DNA of 64,000 bases from Rhynchonema sp. JSB1_4 (taxonomy: Eukaryota > Nematoda > Chromadorea > Monhysterida > Xyalidae), in contig JASAMV010002180.1 of NCBI GenBank assembly GCA_030248065.1, forward strand, positions 29,246-93,245. Reading direction: 5' to 3'. A model generated the notes under the pieces. That model ran no database searches, was not told the DNA's origin, and was given only the letters and a program-made list of their open reading frames with translations. Positions 35,999-49,061 of the stretch are shown here, one piece after another; position 1 is the stretch's first letter, and each line of letters begins with the position of its first letter. A program made the position numbers and the translations under genes.

Positions 35999-37500
35999 TT
36001 ATTGAAAGGGAATCGGGCATTTATTGGTGATAACTCTGCTCAGACTAAGGTACAGCATACGGGTATGTATTTTTTGTTCACGTTGTGCAAGTATTTCCCA
36101 GCTTTTTTTGTCAACGAAGTGCAGTGCTACATTATCGATTGTGCGGATTTAATGTTGTTTTATGATACATAATTAGCCGTGTTCATGCATGACATGCGCT
36201 TGTCGCCAGAAAAAATGTAAAGTCACGTGACAGAATCAGAATGGGGTTTGTTTGCGAGCGAGACATTGTGAGAACAGTGTATGTGCAGTAAACAGAGCTT
36301 CTTTCTTGATCACAACTCGATGTGAGATTGAAGCTTTCTCACTGAGAAAGCTATGCCTTGCCCTATATGTTGAAGTCTTTTGTGTAAAAGGTGTGCCATA
36401 CTGTGCTAAGCACTGCACCTCCAGTAGACTGCCGTTGCTATGTGTCCACAAGCCTTAGTTGTTGGCAAGCTTGGAACGACGAGAATGTAATTAGTCCGAA
36501 CTTTCAGATAAAGGCCAGGATGGCCAGGAGTCCGTGATGTGGTGCTCAGTTAGCCATAACTTTCACTTTTTCATGATTCACCTTCACTTCTCTGCGGTAC
36601 TGCCACGAAATGCCAGAAAGTTCGTGGCTGCTAAAGTTCTGTTGAAACCTGAATTGAAATTCAAATAAGTTAGGGTTGCAGCGTTGCTTTCCCGCTGTTC
36701 AGATTCAAAATACTACGTGTGTTTTCATGTTGTTCATGATGTATATTGTGGCATAGGGCGCAGCTCAATGTAAAATGGTTAACGCGTCCCTTTCCAGAAG
36801 TTCGTTGACACACATTTATCATTTATCGGCGCCATTCATAACTGCCATGATGTCAGTATTCTCCTCATCCGCCATTGCGGACCCCTTGTCTGTCACGGAT
36901 GTGTCAACCATTTTACAATAAGCCTCATGCAAGTGCACAGAAAAATAATCAAAGTTCAGTTTTGGATGTTCTGCGCTCACTCTAAAGCCAAAACCAGTTA
37001 TCATTATACTGTACATATCAAATTCTGTGCTCGCTGTTGTGTAACATCAAACAGCTGTAGGTTTGCACTTGAAATACATAAACAGATCTGATACCTTTAT
37101 CACAAAATTCGTTCTGCCCTGGCTTTTTCAAATAATTCAACATGCGCCCTGTCTGATATTGATTGCTCTGGCATCGGTTTTTGCACCTGTGCGAAAGTTA
37201 GTGTATACCCATTAGCAGCCATGGTGGCTCATTGTGTACCTTGAGCATAGGGTGTGACATGCACCAACGTACATAACATGGCATACAGGGGCATATGCTA
37301 TGCGCCACCTGGGTTCCCAGGGTAACACAAACTGCAGCTTCGATTTGCGGCTGGGTGGGCTTGCCTGCTAAGCTTGTGCATGTTTACTTATCCATCGCTC
37401 GTGTTCCCTGTCTCGATCAAGCATACCAACGTTGTGTGCCCCGAAATTGTGCTGAACGTGCAATTTTTAGTCACTCGTAAGCGTGCCGGAAAGCGGAAAC
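35999..37500. other. Intergenic, no gene recognised
   Basis: Space between XPF and the Cys-loop receptor, which run in the same direction. AT-rich unique sequence; open frames under 80 codons show no family features. Confidence 0.5.
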
Positions 37501-40500
37501 ATGGACAAAAATTTAACAAAATTTATCGCAATTTTTTCGTTGTGCACTGTTTCGTCGGTTTATTGCGCACCGGTGGCAGAGACGCCAGCGTCGTCGATGA
37601 AAGAATGTGCGGAGAAACACAATTTCACATTTGTCGAAGGTCTGTATTGGGTGGACGGACAACCGAGCAGAGCCAGTTTGAGCAAAGAAAACAGAGCAGA
37701 GCCATAAAAATCGACTACGTCTGAGCCTAATCGTAAGCCTGAGCCCAAGTCTGGTAAGAAGACTTGGTTAGAAGCCTTTACAGATTAGACCAAACCAGGA
37801 GTATAGTGTTTTTACGTTTGCGCAAAGTGGTCTTGCTCGAACTGGGCCTGCTCAACTGTCCTGCGGCGCTGAATCAGAATTGCTTTGAAGCACTTTCATT
37901 TGCTTTTTATTCGCATATCGTTCTGGGCCCAAAACTCGACATTGCAGTTGCAGCCAGCATTGCTGTTATGCAACATCACGAGTACAAACTGGTGGAAACG
38001 TGCATCTACTACTACCTGAAGAATCAGGCAAAGTTGCGGTCACCAACTGGTTAGTTCGGGGTTCGCACTCTTATTGTGTGGAGCACGTGGTATACACGTT
38101 CAACCGATTGAGCTACGCAGGCAACGAGCAGGCGTTAGCACAGGAAATGCCATATCAAGGCTTGGTCGATGTGACGGTGCACGGCGGACGCATTGATGAT
38201 TTGCATGACGTAAGCGATTTTGGAAAAAGTCTTCAATTTTGTTTTCAATTACAAAAAACAAATTTTTACAGACCAGCAGCACGCTGTCCGATGTCTATGC
38301 TGAAGGAAACATTCGAATGGTGCGCTGATGTTTCATGAGTGTTTTCTCGTTATTGTTAATGGACATGATTACACCAATTACCAACTGGCCTTTTACGGTT
38401 GCTCCTTTCGTCTGATTTCCGCAGACGAGCAGTGCATCAGGACATCGTCAGTGCCAATGCACCACCAGTGGTCGCTACACGAAAACAGCCCTGCTTGTGC
38501 AAGCGTGTGCCATATTTTTTCTCGCTGATTGTAATGAAGGCTGCTTGGGATTAATCAAGCGTTCGACAAAGTTGCGTGATGTTTAAAACTAATTGTCCAA
38601 CAAATCTTTCCTTTATGACCCCAGGGTTGGAAAGATGACCGTTTGGCGTGGGACCCGAATCAATGGGGTGGATTGCAGCAAATTGAAATCTATGACCCCG
38701 ATCACATTTGGATACCAGACATCAAACCGATCATTTCAGCTACAGGGTTCGAAAAGTTTGTTGTTTTGGGACATTTTGGAGTGGTTCATAGTTGAAAAGT
38801 TGCGGCACTAAAGTTCAACTTTTATTCACAGGAGTCTGACGTACACGCGTAATATCCATGCGGACCACACAGGGCTGATAACGGCCGATGTTCTGTTTGT
38901 GTCACAATTCGCGTGCGACACTGATTTCAGCGACTATCCGCATGATAGACATGATTGTTGTGCGGAACTGAGGTTAACATTCTTTGTTTTCTTGACCGTC
39001 TTTTGGATGTCGTCATGTTTGTTTGATATTTTGGACTCGGGGACTTTGTGACATACCGTAATCCATAAAGTTCGATAATTTTGACACTGGCGGTGCGCCA
39101 GGTCTTCGTCGGTCCGAATGTATCACAGTATACGGTGTTATTAATTATCGTCATCACATCAAATTGTGTTGAAACGTACTGTTTTGAACTGAAATTCCCA
39201 TTGCATGACTCCAGATCCACCATGTTTGACTCGCGAATCAAGATTTCGATCGACAAATGGAAATCGATCGGCCGCGTGCGTCAACGTCTGGTGCATGAGA
39301 TATGGAGTGTCAAGGTGGACATTCTGAGAAGTTTACGAATTTGGTAAACGTTATATCTAGATTTCAATTAAAAATTTCAGGGTTTCACCGCTACGGCACC
39401 CGAAGACCCCACCACACATCGTTTCAACGAGATTCTTGTGTGTTTTCAAGCTGAGAGGCATTCTGGCACTCTGAAACTCGAACTATCAGCACCCGTGTTT
39501 CTGTGTGTGGTGAGCCAAGTTTTTTTGAGAAAATGAATTTTTTTATTTTAATTGTTATGAATTCTTTTTTTTTCATCCACTTCAGGTTGTGGTTCTACTG
39601 GCGCCCCTGTTCGGTGATTTGCGTCAACAAAGTTACGTGAAATGCTTTGCGCTGTTGCTGCAGTTGTTGGCGTTGAACTTCATGGGATCGAAAACCCAAC
39701 TATCGTTCAGCGGAACCACGCCCAATATTTGTGAGTGTTTCTGTATTCAATTCAGTTGATATGAGCAATGGGAAACTTAATGATTGGCCATGCACGACTG
39801 AAACGATATCGTTCATGTTGCAAACCCAGGCCGATGAGTCAGATCCGCGCGTATCAATCACCACCAAAATAGAAGACTGAACTTGGCTTTCAAGTCGCAT
39901 TTCGTCCATTAGCTGCTTGTTTGACAGAGAAAATGTTTCATGGTCCATGCATAAAGACGCGAAGAACATTTGTTTGAACACTTCCAAATCTCATCAAACA
40001 GTTAAAAAATAGAAAAAAGGTAGAAATGCCACCGAGCCCTGCGGTGCATCAGGCGATCGTCAGTATTTCATACAGCCCATGTCGCCACGTTGTTACAGAT
40101 CGTTTCTACGAGTTCAGCATAGTGCTGACAGTCTGCTCGTTGTGCATGTCTGTCGTCCTAATGGCTCTGGGTCGCATGCCACGCAAGGTGCCCCCATCGC
40201 ACAATCTATATTTGTCGGCATCAGCCTTTAATCGACACATGTGCTGCCACAACCCGGCCGAGGCACCCGGTAGACGTGTGGGCATGTATGCCACCCAGCA
40301 GAACAATTCAACGGTTGGACTTGGGGGAACCTTTGCTTGTGGAAGGAAGTGGAAACGGGCTTGTCTAATGTTTCACAAGTGGGCCTGGTCATCGTCAGTG
40401 CAAATAATGCGTCGTAACTCTGTTTGAGCCCTAATTGGAGTGCACGTGCAGGGAGGAATCAAATATCCAATGTGAATGCGAGTGGTGCAGCTCATTTCTA

Positions 40501-40722
40501 CAAAGTCAGAAAGGCTGGTCGAGGTTCCGGGCCTCATCAGTTGCGCCAAGTGAGACTCCTCCCCGTTTACAGAATGATGTGCACACTGAATCAGCACCCC
40601 CGGTGGAACCGATCGGTGAATACTCACAGGATTGGGCTCAAGTATTCACCGCAGTCAATAACGTGGCGTCACTCACCACGATCACGGTGTATTTGCTCGG
40701 AACATTGATATTGATGGCTTGA
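37501..40722 (+). CDS. Divergent Cys-loop ligand-gated ion channel (acetylcholine-receptor-like)
   Basis: Exon model: 37501-37639, 37954-38049, 38121-38209, 38272-38319, 38625-38746, 38832-38972, 39215-39314, 39381-39509, 39586-39730, 40099-40348, 40452-40722 (509 aa, in phase throughout). It has a signal peptide (about 1-22) and loop D/A region GWKDDRLAWDPNQWGG, DHIWIPDIKP. The Cys-loop is C193-DTDFSDYPHDRHD-C207, with exactly 13 residues between the cysteines. M1 is SAPVFLCVVVVLLAPLFG; M2 is unusual (SYVKCFALLLQLLALNFMG). M3 is FSIVLTVCSLCMSVVLMAL, and M4 ends the protein (ASLTTITVYLLGTLILMA). No Cys-Cys pair is seen in loop C, so it would be a non-alpha-type subunit. The first two exon boundaries and the donor at 40348 are less certain. 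Confidence 0.8.
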
Positions 40723-42304
40723 ACTTTTGAATATAAATCCTGTCACAAAATCATTTTATCTGTCGTTATGTCCTTGTTGAAATACTATTGTGCATTATTT
40801 TTATTTATATCTTGTCATGGAACAAAACACCAAATTCACATTATGTGCGCGGTTATTCATCTGTTTTTGTTGTCTGTCTATCTCACTGATGATTCTGTCC
40901 CGCTATGCCTTGCGCTGCACCTGCACAAATATTATTGTTTCTACTGTTACTTGTTACACCGTTTTATTTATTTCTTGTTTGCTATATTCATCATAAGTTA
41001 AAAACTAAAATATATATGAGTAGGGTTGTAATTTGTCCGATAATTTTCCCTTATGTTTCACTCAATAAATGGTTTCATCTATTGTGAGCTCAAAATCGCC
41101 TGGTTTAAATCTCATAAATTTGCAGAATGATGATCGATGCGATATGTACAGCTTCTGTATATTTTATACTTTATATGCGAATTTATTTGTAATGTTAATC
41201 CTAATAAAGTTTAGAAACTTATCCATCCGACTGCAATGTTCGTGAAAGACCAAGCAACATTTCGCTTGTTTTGCATTACTTCTCAAAGCATATTCCACCG
41301 CAGAAGAAGCGAAGAGAAATAATGTACATATTATTAGCGATCACCGCGGCCGGCACTACTCTTGGCTTACAGTTTGAAACCACGCCCGAGTTTATATGGT
41401 TTGTTTGTTTCGAGCACAACCAATCTTTGGAACAACTTTAACGTTTAAAATTAAACTAAAACTTTTGTTGACTGACGTCATGAAGCCAAAATTCGGGGAA
41501 GGCCCAATATAATTCCCCTATGTAGCTCGAATAGCTCCACACTGGGGTTCTTGTTCCAAAAAAACGTTTGAATAAGCCGTCTGGAGGCATGTTTGCGAAC
41601 TTTTTTCTACTTTGACCTGGATTCTAAATAAGTCCCCAGGAGACTTATTTAGCATTGTCCAGTCCCAGTGCTTATTTTGCTGCTAATTAGTTGGCATGGG
41701 CCAAACATTCCGCTCAACCAACGGCACCGGCTTCAGTTCTGAACCAAACTGCACCAAACGGATAGTGGACGGATGTGACAGTGTTGCAAAAAAGGACAAA
41801 TATTTCGGAAGCATTCCTCAACAAACCGCAACACGTAGTGGGACTTTTCTCTTATGAATTATAAAGTAAAATACATAAAAAAGGGATCGAACCCGACAAT
41901 GGCAAATCACTTCTTGTGGCATGTGGGAGCAAATTTTTTTGATCCCTTTCGATTCACTACATTGCTGTTGTTTTCTCAAACTCGCAAGCATGCGCACAGT
42001 GCACTTGACAACAAAACCTAACTTCAGATTTTACATCGTGTGACATATTATGAGTTCCTTCCAACGAATAATTTCTCACCTAGTTTTGTAGTTTGCTCTT
42101 GCTGTTTCGAACCAGTGGTTTTAAAAAAAAATTTTATTAAAAAAATTTTTTTTAAAAAATCGTTCCAAAAGCTAAAAAAAATTTTTATTATTTCAAAATT
42201 CGAAAATTTCTCGATTTTTTTGCTCTAAAAGTGCTATTTTTTGCACAAACATTGCTACTATTGACATCACCTAACCCTACCACGAGTGTATTGGGTGCCG
42301 TAAT
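40723..42304. other. Intergenic, AT-rich, no gene recognised
   Basis: It starts with the receptor 3' end and continues as AT-rich unique sequence with poly-A/T patches near 42120-42190. Small hydrophobic frames at 40768-41087 come from T-rich sequence and are not believed. Confidence 0.5.
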
Positions 42305-42823
42305 CAGGGTTGGGCAAAAAACGTTTTTTTCCAAAAAATCGTTTTTATCGTTTTTTTTAAAAAAAACGTTTTTTTAAAAAAAACGTTTTTTTTTAAAACG
42401 CCCAGATGACCAAAATATGCCCCCAAGAAAATTGGAAAACGCTCATGTTGGGAAGAAAACGTGGTTAAATGAAGTAATTCTATGTATTCTGAGGCAAAAT
42501 AAACGGGTTTCAACCCTTTCTAGCGAGTTGCTAAGATCCCATATCAGACCCGCATCATGGGACCAACTTTGGCCGGGGTCATCACTGAAAGTCAAACTCC
42601 GTATATCGACGTATCTCAACAAAGTAAAAATTGGTCGAAAATTTTTTGAAAAAAATGGGACAAAAAATTGATTTTCCTTGATAATCAGGGTACTTTCCCT
42701 GAAAAATCAGGGAAAATCAAGGAAATTCAGGATTTAAAAAAAACGAAAAACGACCCAGGCGTTTTTTTTAAAAAAACGTCGTTTTTTAAGAAAAAACGCC
42801 GTCGTTTTTTTTGCCCAACCCTG
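42305..42823. mobile_element. CAGGGTTGGGCAAAAAA-family hAT-like MITE, 519 bp
   Basis: The ends are CAGGGTTGGGCAAAAAACG and its complement, with the exact 8-bp duplication GCCGTAAT (42297-42304, 42824-42831). Arms alternate A and T runs with AAACG units. The middle matches the 47176 copy in reverse orientation. Confidence 0.9.
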
Positions 42824-45800
42824 GCCGTAATCGTTGTTTTGTGGCATCTGGACATAGTGCGCACACTCACAGGGCCTCTCATATGACTACACACGTACAT
42901 GTGACTGGGTGGGCATTTATTTATCCATGCCCCAGACCCGAAAGGAGTGATTCTATTTTGGATTCACTCTAATTTCACACTATGTGCAGCTTATTTGCAT
43001 TGGTCGTGTACCTAGACGTCAATAATTTCACCCAAACTTCCCATCCCGAATATCAGAAAGCCATACCATCACTCCCGCACCACCTGGGGAAGGGTACGGG
43101 TGTGTACCTGACTATGGTTGGTACTTATCGACCATTGGATAGCATGGTTTTCGTATCACCTGTGCTTTATATACACTTAGAACACATTATGTAACAAAAT
43201 ACCCCTATTTTGTACTTGAGCACTCATTTTTTATCGTGTTGGGCAGATCTTGGCTGGAACAAAAAAAAAATTTTTTAATTAAAAAAAATTTTTTTTTTAA
43301 AAATGGGGGTCGAATGAACACTTCAATCTTTGTTGAGACAGATTAGGTACATAATACCAGACGTGGTTGTTGAGTACTCTACGTTGCCTATTGGTGATCG
43401 AAATGAAGCGACCTACATAATGTAGTGCCGATAGTCAAACATCTTGTTTGTGCTCGGTCCATAAATGCCAAGACAACAAGCAAATAAAAGGAGTCATTTA
43501 CAGCTTGATGTCCCAAACGAATCGTTACGACGTTTTAGTCATACTTAACTTTATCGAGCGCAACACATGAAAGTCTGGTACTTGTTGTTGGTGCCAGGGA
43601 TGACACAATTAAATTATTGTTTGGCACTTGATATACGTGGGTCATTATATTACGATATCGGCGTGACAATGACACCTGCGGATTGAGCAATGGACTTGGG
43701 CCTCGCATTGGGAACTACAAGCTGGCACTGATAATTTTCGGACCCATACCCACCCGCTGCAAATATTGCTTTGGAGTTGCATAGTAAAACGCATTGGAAA
43801 AAATACTCACTTCGGTCGAGCGTTTATTATCTATTTACTATCTATTACATGATGTTTCAATCAGCATCCAGACTCGTATGTTAGACCTAACAAATGGTAT
43901 ATGTATGCTTACGTTTGTAACGATCCTCACCTGGTGTGGTAAAACGCCACATATTCACTGCGCGACCAAATTGTTGTACACCTTAGATTATGCGAATAAA
44001 AGGTGCATTTCAGATCAGCTAATAAAGATCAGTGTAGCTCGCGCACTTGTTCGCTTTCCTCTATCTTTTCAAGCCCAAGATTTGTTGCCGAATATTGTGA
44101 TCGTTTCCAGCAGGGACGACGATGGGAATTTCAGTCTGTCTCCTCGTTGGCTAATTTGGTTCGACGTCATTATATCGCGCGCGTACTTTGACTTGACGTA
44201 GGAAAGTTCAAATTGCAGCCCACCTTGAATTGCATCCGGGCGCTCTATTCGGAAACGTTTCTGAATAGCGCTCGGGGTGGAGCAGGGTAAGATTTTATCA
44301 GAAATCAACCAAAGAAATTCTAGTGTAAAGTACATTTCTAATTTCGTTGCCTCACGCATTCTTACAGACGCAGGGAAACTCCCGTTCGAAGTCGAAGCAG
44401 GCAACAGGCTCAACACAGTCAACAAGCCACGCAGATGGCTCGTGTGCGTTTCGAATGTTTCAGCCACACAAGCTGTGTGTGTCAGCTGCGTGGCTTGTTC
44501 ACTGTGTGTTGAGCTTGTTACCTGTCTCGACTTCGAACGGGCGTTTCCCTGCGTTTGTAAGAATGCGTGAGGCAACGAAATTAGAAATTTACTGTACTAT
44601 GTTCCACATCATGAATTTTTGGATCAGAGTTTTTGTGAATTACATAATGGTTTCAAATTTACAGTGCCACTATTGTGGCATGTTTCAAACTTTGTTTTAC
44701 CCCTTTGAATTCATTTGCTCTTTTCATCCGTTTGTCCCTTCATTCGATTTCTTTGTTCAAATTTCATTATCTTGCTTCTCCTTTCATCAAACCTCCGCAG
44801 CTCAGCATCACACAACTGGCGAGCAACAGGCGAGCATTCGGTGAGAGCATCTGGTGTTGATTGGGATTGGATTCTGAGCTCTCGGTCGAGTCATGGAGAT
44901 GGAAGTAGTTGAACCAATTCACTCTGCCTTTGCCATTGATGCACATATCCCACCAACAGCACGCCCCACTGCTGGAGAAAATCTGAAGTTATAAGTTTTG
45001 TTGTCAAATGTATTGTACGCACGCTTGCGAGTTTGAAAAAAATAACAGATGTGGTCGCAATTACAAGGGATCAAAAAGTGTACCCCACATCCACAAGACA
45101 TGATTTACCATTGCTCGGTTCGATCACTTTTTGTGTATTTTAGTACTTATTTTTAAAGGCATAAAATCATAACTAAACGGCCTGCACCAATTTCCATGAA
45201 ACTTGGTATATTAATTGGACTTAGTCCAAAACGCTTACAGGCAAAATATTATTTTCCATACCAGCTCCCTGTCTGAGCCCGGACGGTCGAAAGTTGAAAA
45301 GTAGGGAGCCCACCTCCACACAATAAACTTGAAATATTTGGTGCGCTGCATGAGTTCTTGCTATGCCGATTGAATTAGTTTTTTCACAAACGGTTGGGCT
45401 TTTATTTGATGCTACATTCAACACGATGGCACTGCCATAGCTCGCGCTATGTTGCCAAGAACACTCAAATTTGGCGGAAAGTTTTTTCAGATGTATTTTT
45501 GGCCCACTTTTGATTTTGGTTTTGCTTGCCAGCTGAAACATTGCTGTGTTGTCGCTGTGTGTGCGCTGTGGAATGGCTGCCTTGCGCATGTTGTGGTAAA
45601 CATTGTGTGAGCTGTGTAGGGTTTTGAAAACTGGGAAGCACAAACAAAAAACTTGATAATTAGAGAATTTTTATTTGTAATTGGCAATTTATTTCATTCA
45701 CCACAGATGCTTAAAATTATACGAGTAGAAAATCCTAATAAAAAGTGGCCAGGTTTCTGAAACCTTTTAGTTTTTTATTCAACAATTCGGACGTTTCAAT

Positions 45801-46473
45801 AGCTATTGTGCATTGCGGTTTTCGGCACACTGTTGGAGGTTGCTGTCACTCTAGTGTCAAACTTTAAAACAGCCTATTCGTGTCACATCAGCGTTTCAAA
45901 TTTTTTCAGTTTTTTCACCAGGGGCAAGTTTCAACGTAGCCGTGAAACATCAGGAAGCAACCAATCTGCTCGCCAGATTAGGGTCGAGTAACACGATATG
46001 TCCAAACTTTGTTTATATATACTTACCCCCCGAAGATCAAGCGCGGTCGAAGGGTTGTTAACAACCAGTAGCTTTAAGGAAAATTTCCAACCACGTTTTG
46101 CGATTTGTTGCGGAGTGTTTCCGAATATTTGTCCATTTTTTGCATCGCGTCATCCATCCACTTGCTGCAGTTTGGTTCAGAGCTGCAGCCGAGCGTGCCG
46201 TTGAGCTGAAATATTGTTGGTCCATGTCAACTAATTAGCATTAAAATGCCAAATAACCGGACAATGCCAAATACATAAGTCCCCTGGGATTTGAAACAAA
46301 TGTCTCAAATAAGCTTCCAAGAGGGCTTAATCGAACGTTTGCCGAATAAGCCCATATACCTCCATGGGGAACTTAATTGGGATCAAAATTTAACAGTTAA
46401 TTTTGGCTTCATCACGTTAATCAACGAAAATAAATGTTCAAAAATAGCAAAATGTCCATTGATTTCTGCGTCA
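42824..46473. other. Gene-poor region with a foldback and one unidentified open frame
   Basis: A minus-strand frame at 44069-44281 reads like coding sequence (FRIERPDAIQGGLQFELSYV, ending ITIFGNKSWA) but has no family match or splice partner. A plus-strand frame at 43794-44201 overlaps it, and at most one of them can be real. A poly-A/T patch lies near 43260-43300. The rest is AT-rich with nothing recognised. Confidence 0.4.
44320..44600. repeat. Large foldback element, ~280 bp
   Basis: Arms of about 120 bp (44320-44440 and 44480-44600) are near-complements, for example GTTGCCTCACGCATTCTTAC and its reverse, with TTTCTAATTTCG at the outer ends. The loop has TCGAATGTTTCAGCC. The loop resembles that at 59448-59536. 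Confidence 0.8.
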
Positions 46474-46617
46474 TTATTGCCAAACCTGGTTGCATGTTTC
46501 GCATCCGTACTGTGTTGCATGTTTCGTGGCAAGTCTCTTCACACCAACCAAGCATTTGATTGCTTGTGCAGCGTGATTGACCAGTATGAGCACGACGAAC
46601 AGCACAGTGGGTGACAT
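46474..46617 (-). CDS. Candidate first exon of a small secreted Cys-containing protein
   Basis: An ATG at 46617 opens MSPTVLFVVLILVNHAAQA, a good signal peptide, then IKCLVGVKRLA and YGCETC before a stop at 46474. A CAG|GTTTGG donor just before the stop suggests more exons downstream on the minus strand. The spacing of cysteines after the signal peptide is like that at the start of Ly6-type secreted domains, but one exon is not enough to call it. Confidence 0.35.
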   Translation of the reverse strand: MSPTVLFVVLILVNHAAQAIKCLVGVKRLATKHATQYGCETCNQVWQ

Positions 46618-46860
46618 GATGGCTTTTGGGAGATATGGAAGTGGAGGGTGAGGTGGGAGTAATAATTGTGGAAAATCAGTCAGAAAGGTGAAGAAGGGAA
46701 TCAGGCGGCGGTATGAAGAAGTCCAGCTGGCAGCAGAAAGTGCCACACATATCAATAAAGTTCTTTCTCTTATTTTGCAATCGGTTGTTAGAATGAGCCT
46801 GATTCGTTTCATTGGACGTGCTTGGTATGATCGTGCTTTCAGTCTAGACCGCCACATTAG

Positions 46861-47042
46861 GTATACTCTGACAATTCTTTTGGGAGAAACTTTTCAAACG
46901 CGTTGCCTGATCCGTAAAGCGCATGATGCGTGCACTGGCTATAGCGGTCACGTGACTTCCGTAGCCAGTGCACGCATAATGTGCTTTACGGATCAGGCAA
47001 CGCGGTTGAAAAGTTTCTCCCAAAAGAATTGCCAGAGTATAC
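46861..47042. repeat. Foldback MITE with ~85-bp arms
   Basis: Outer ends are GTATACTCTG and CAGAGTATAC. The arms continue as near-complements (TTTTGGGAGAAACTTTTCAA, GCCTGATCCGTAAAGC) to a CACGTG-containing centre. Ends starting TATAC would fit a TA target site. Confidence 0.8.
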
Positions 47043-47175
47043 AGATTCGGTACATAAAAACATCACTGAGCCAAGGCACATTATATGACCCCAACAAACA
47101 ACAGGTTTGTGCACCGAAGAAGGTGTTCGTCTTGCTTCTTATGCAAGCTATAGCTGTGCCCCATTCAGTCCAGAT

Positions 47176-47681
47176 CAGGGTTGGGCAAAAAAAACGACGG
47201 CGTTTTTTCTTAAAAAAACGACGTTTTTAAAAAAAAACGCCTGGGTCGTTTTTCGTTTTTTTAAATCCTGAATTTCCTTGATTTTCCCTGATTTTTTAGA
47301 GAAGGTACCCTGATTGTCAAGGAAAATCAATTTTTTTGTCCCATTTTTTTCAAAAAATTTTCGACCAATTTTTATTACTTTGTCGAGATACGTCGATATA
47401 CGGAGTTTGACTTTCAGTGATGACCCCGGCCAAAGTTGGTCCCATGATGCGGGTCTGATATGGAATCTTAGCACTCGCTAGAAAAGGGTTGAAACCCGTT
47501 TATTTTGCCTCAGAACACATAGAATTACTTCATTTAACCACGTTTTCTTCCCAACATGAACGTTTTCCAATTTTTTTGGGGGCATATTTTGGTCATCTGG
47601 GCGTTTTAAAAAAAACGTTTAAAAAAACGTTTTTAAAAAAAACGATTTTTTGAAAAAAAACACGTTTTTTGCCCAACCCTG
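47176..47681. mobile_element. CAGGGTTGGGCAAAAAA-family hAT-like MITE, 506 bp, inverted copy
   Basis: The exact 8-bp duplication is GTCCAGAT (47168-47175, 47682-47689). The sequence is the reverse complement of the 42305 copy over its whole middle part. The two copies face each other 4.4 kb apart. Confidence 0.9.
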
Positions 47682-47974
47682 GTCCAGATATGTAAAAAAG
47701 CTGAGGTACATCTTCGGTGCGCAAGCTTAAACAAGTTGAAGTATTCAACATGCATGCCCAAGGTACAGGTGCGCATGAATCAAAATGTCGAGCTTCTCCA
47801 GTGTGCCGATGCCTGTGGATGTGGATGACGGGTCACTTGATAGTGCCTCACTTATTACCACGTTGTATGTACATAGATATCTAACTTTTGGTTCAAAAAT
47901 GTCGGTGTCGGGTACCCCCGGTTGGGTTAAAAAAAGTAAAAATTACAAATTTTTTTTAAAGTTCGCCACTTTTT

Positions 47975-48562
47975 GGGCTCGGCCAGATAGACCCGAAACC
48001 CGAAACCCGAAACATAAATTTTTTCTATGTCCATGTTTCGGGTTTTGAAAAAAAAACCCGAAACCCGAAACACGAAGCATGAAAATCTAAAATGTTTCGA
48101 CTCACAATATAAATTGTTCACGCTGGCTACAAGTTACAAAACCGAAGCATTTTCTATTATCATGCATCGTGTTTCGGGTTTCGGTTTTTTTTTCAAAACC
48201 CGAAACCCGAAATAGGAATAGAAATTTATGTTTCGGGTTTGGGTTTCGGTCTATCTGGTGGAGCCTTCTGTTTTTAAAAATTGGAAATAGTTAGTTTTTT
48301 TTTTTTTTTTTTTGTCTGTTTGGGTTTCGGGTTTTGAAAAAAAAACCGAAACCCGAAACCGAAGCATGAAAATCTAAAATGTTTCACTCACAATATAAAT
48401 TGTTCACGCTGGCTACAAGTTACAAAACGAAGCATTTTCTATTATCATGCATCGTGTTTCGGGTTTCGGTTTTTTTTTCAAAACCCGAAACCCGAAATAC
48501 GGACATAGAAAAAATTTATGTTTCGGGTTTCGGGTTTCGGGTCTATCTGGTGGAGCCCTTAC
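47975..48562. repeat. CCAGATAGACCCGAAAC repeat, tandem pair
   Basis: It starts GGGCTCGGCCAGATAGACC and ends GTCTATCTGGTGGAGCC. About 270 bp, including the centre ACTCACAATATAAATTGTTC, is repeated almost exactly at about 48035-48300 and 48330-48595. A run of about 20 T lies between the units. Confidence 0.8.
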
Positions 48563-49061
48563 TGTTTTTAAAAATTGGAAAATAAGTTAGTTCACTTTTT
48601 TTATTATTTCACAACTTTTTTGTATTATTTTACCCCTTTTTTCTATAAAATGCATGCTTTTGTGCATATTTCTGCTTGTTTTCTCTCAAAAAATCGCCTG
48701 AGGCGCTTGTATTTCGCTTCGGTACAGTGTCATGACAATGTTAGAGAGTTCGTGGCTCTACTATTGAAATAATGTGGCGATCATTGACCGCAGTCAAAAT
48801 TTTTTGCACCCCCGTTGGTGATCGTCTGTTCATTTCTTTGCCTCTTTTCAGAAATTCATGAAACTCAGAAATACTCTCACGAAACGCTTCTGTTCCATCC
48901 TTATAACAATATTTTGGCTAGATAAGCATCCAGTCTTGCACAATAATGCGTCAAAGTTGACCCTTCGTTTAGAAAATCGCGTCTGTTGCACGAGCCAGCG
49001 TGCGACGTTGAACTTTGACGTCGAGCTTGACGGTGAGCTTGACTTTGTTCTGTGAATTCCA

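Noticed and set aside
39700..39987. 95-aa minus-strand open frame
   Set aside because: It lies across the end of exon 9 and intron 9 of the Cys-loop receptor, with no domain features.
40768..41087. Hydrophobic small open frames on the plus strand
   Set aside because: They result from T-rich sequence; no splice or start context and overlapping alternatives in other frames.
41881..41951. tRNA-like GGGTTCGATCCC on the minus strand with complementary outer ends
   Set aside because: No D-arm or anticodon-arm geometry could be drawn, and the T-stem does not close.
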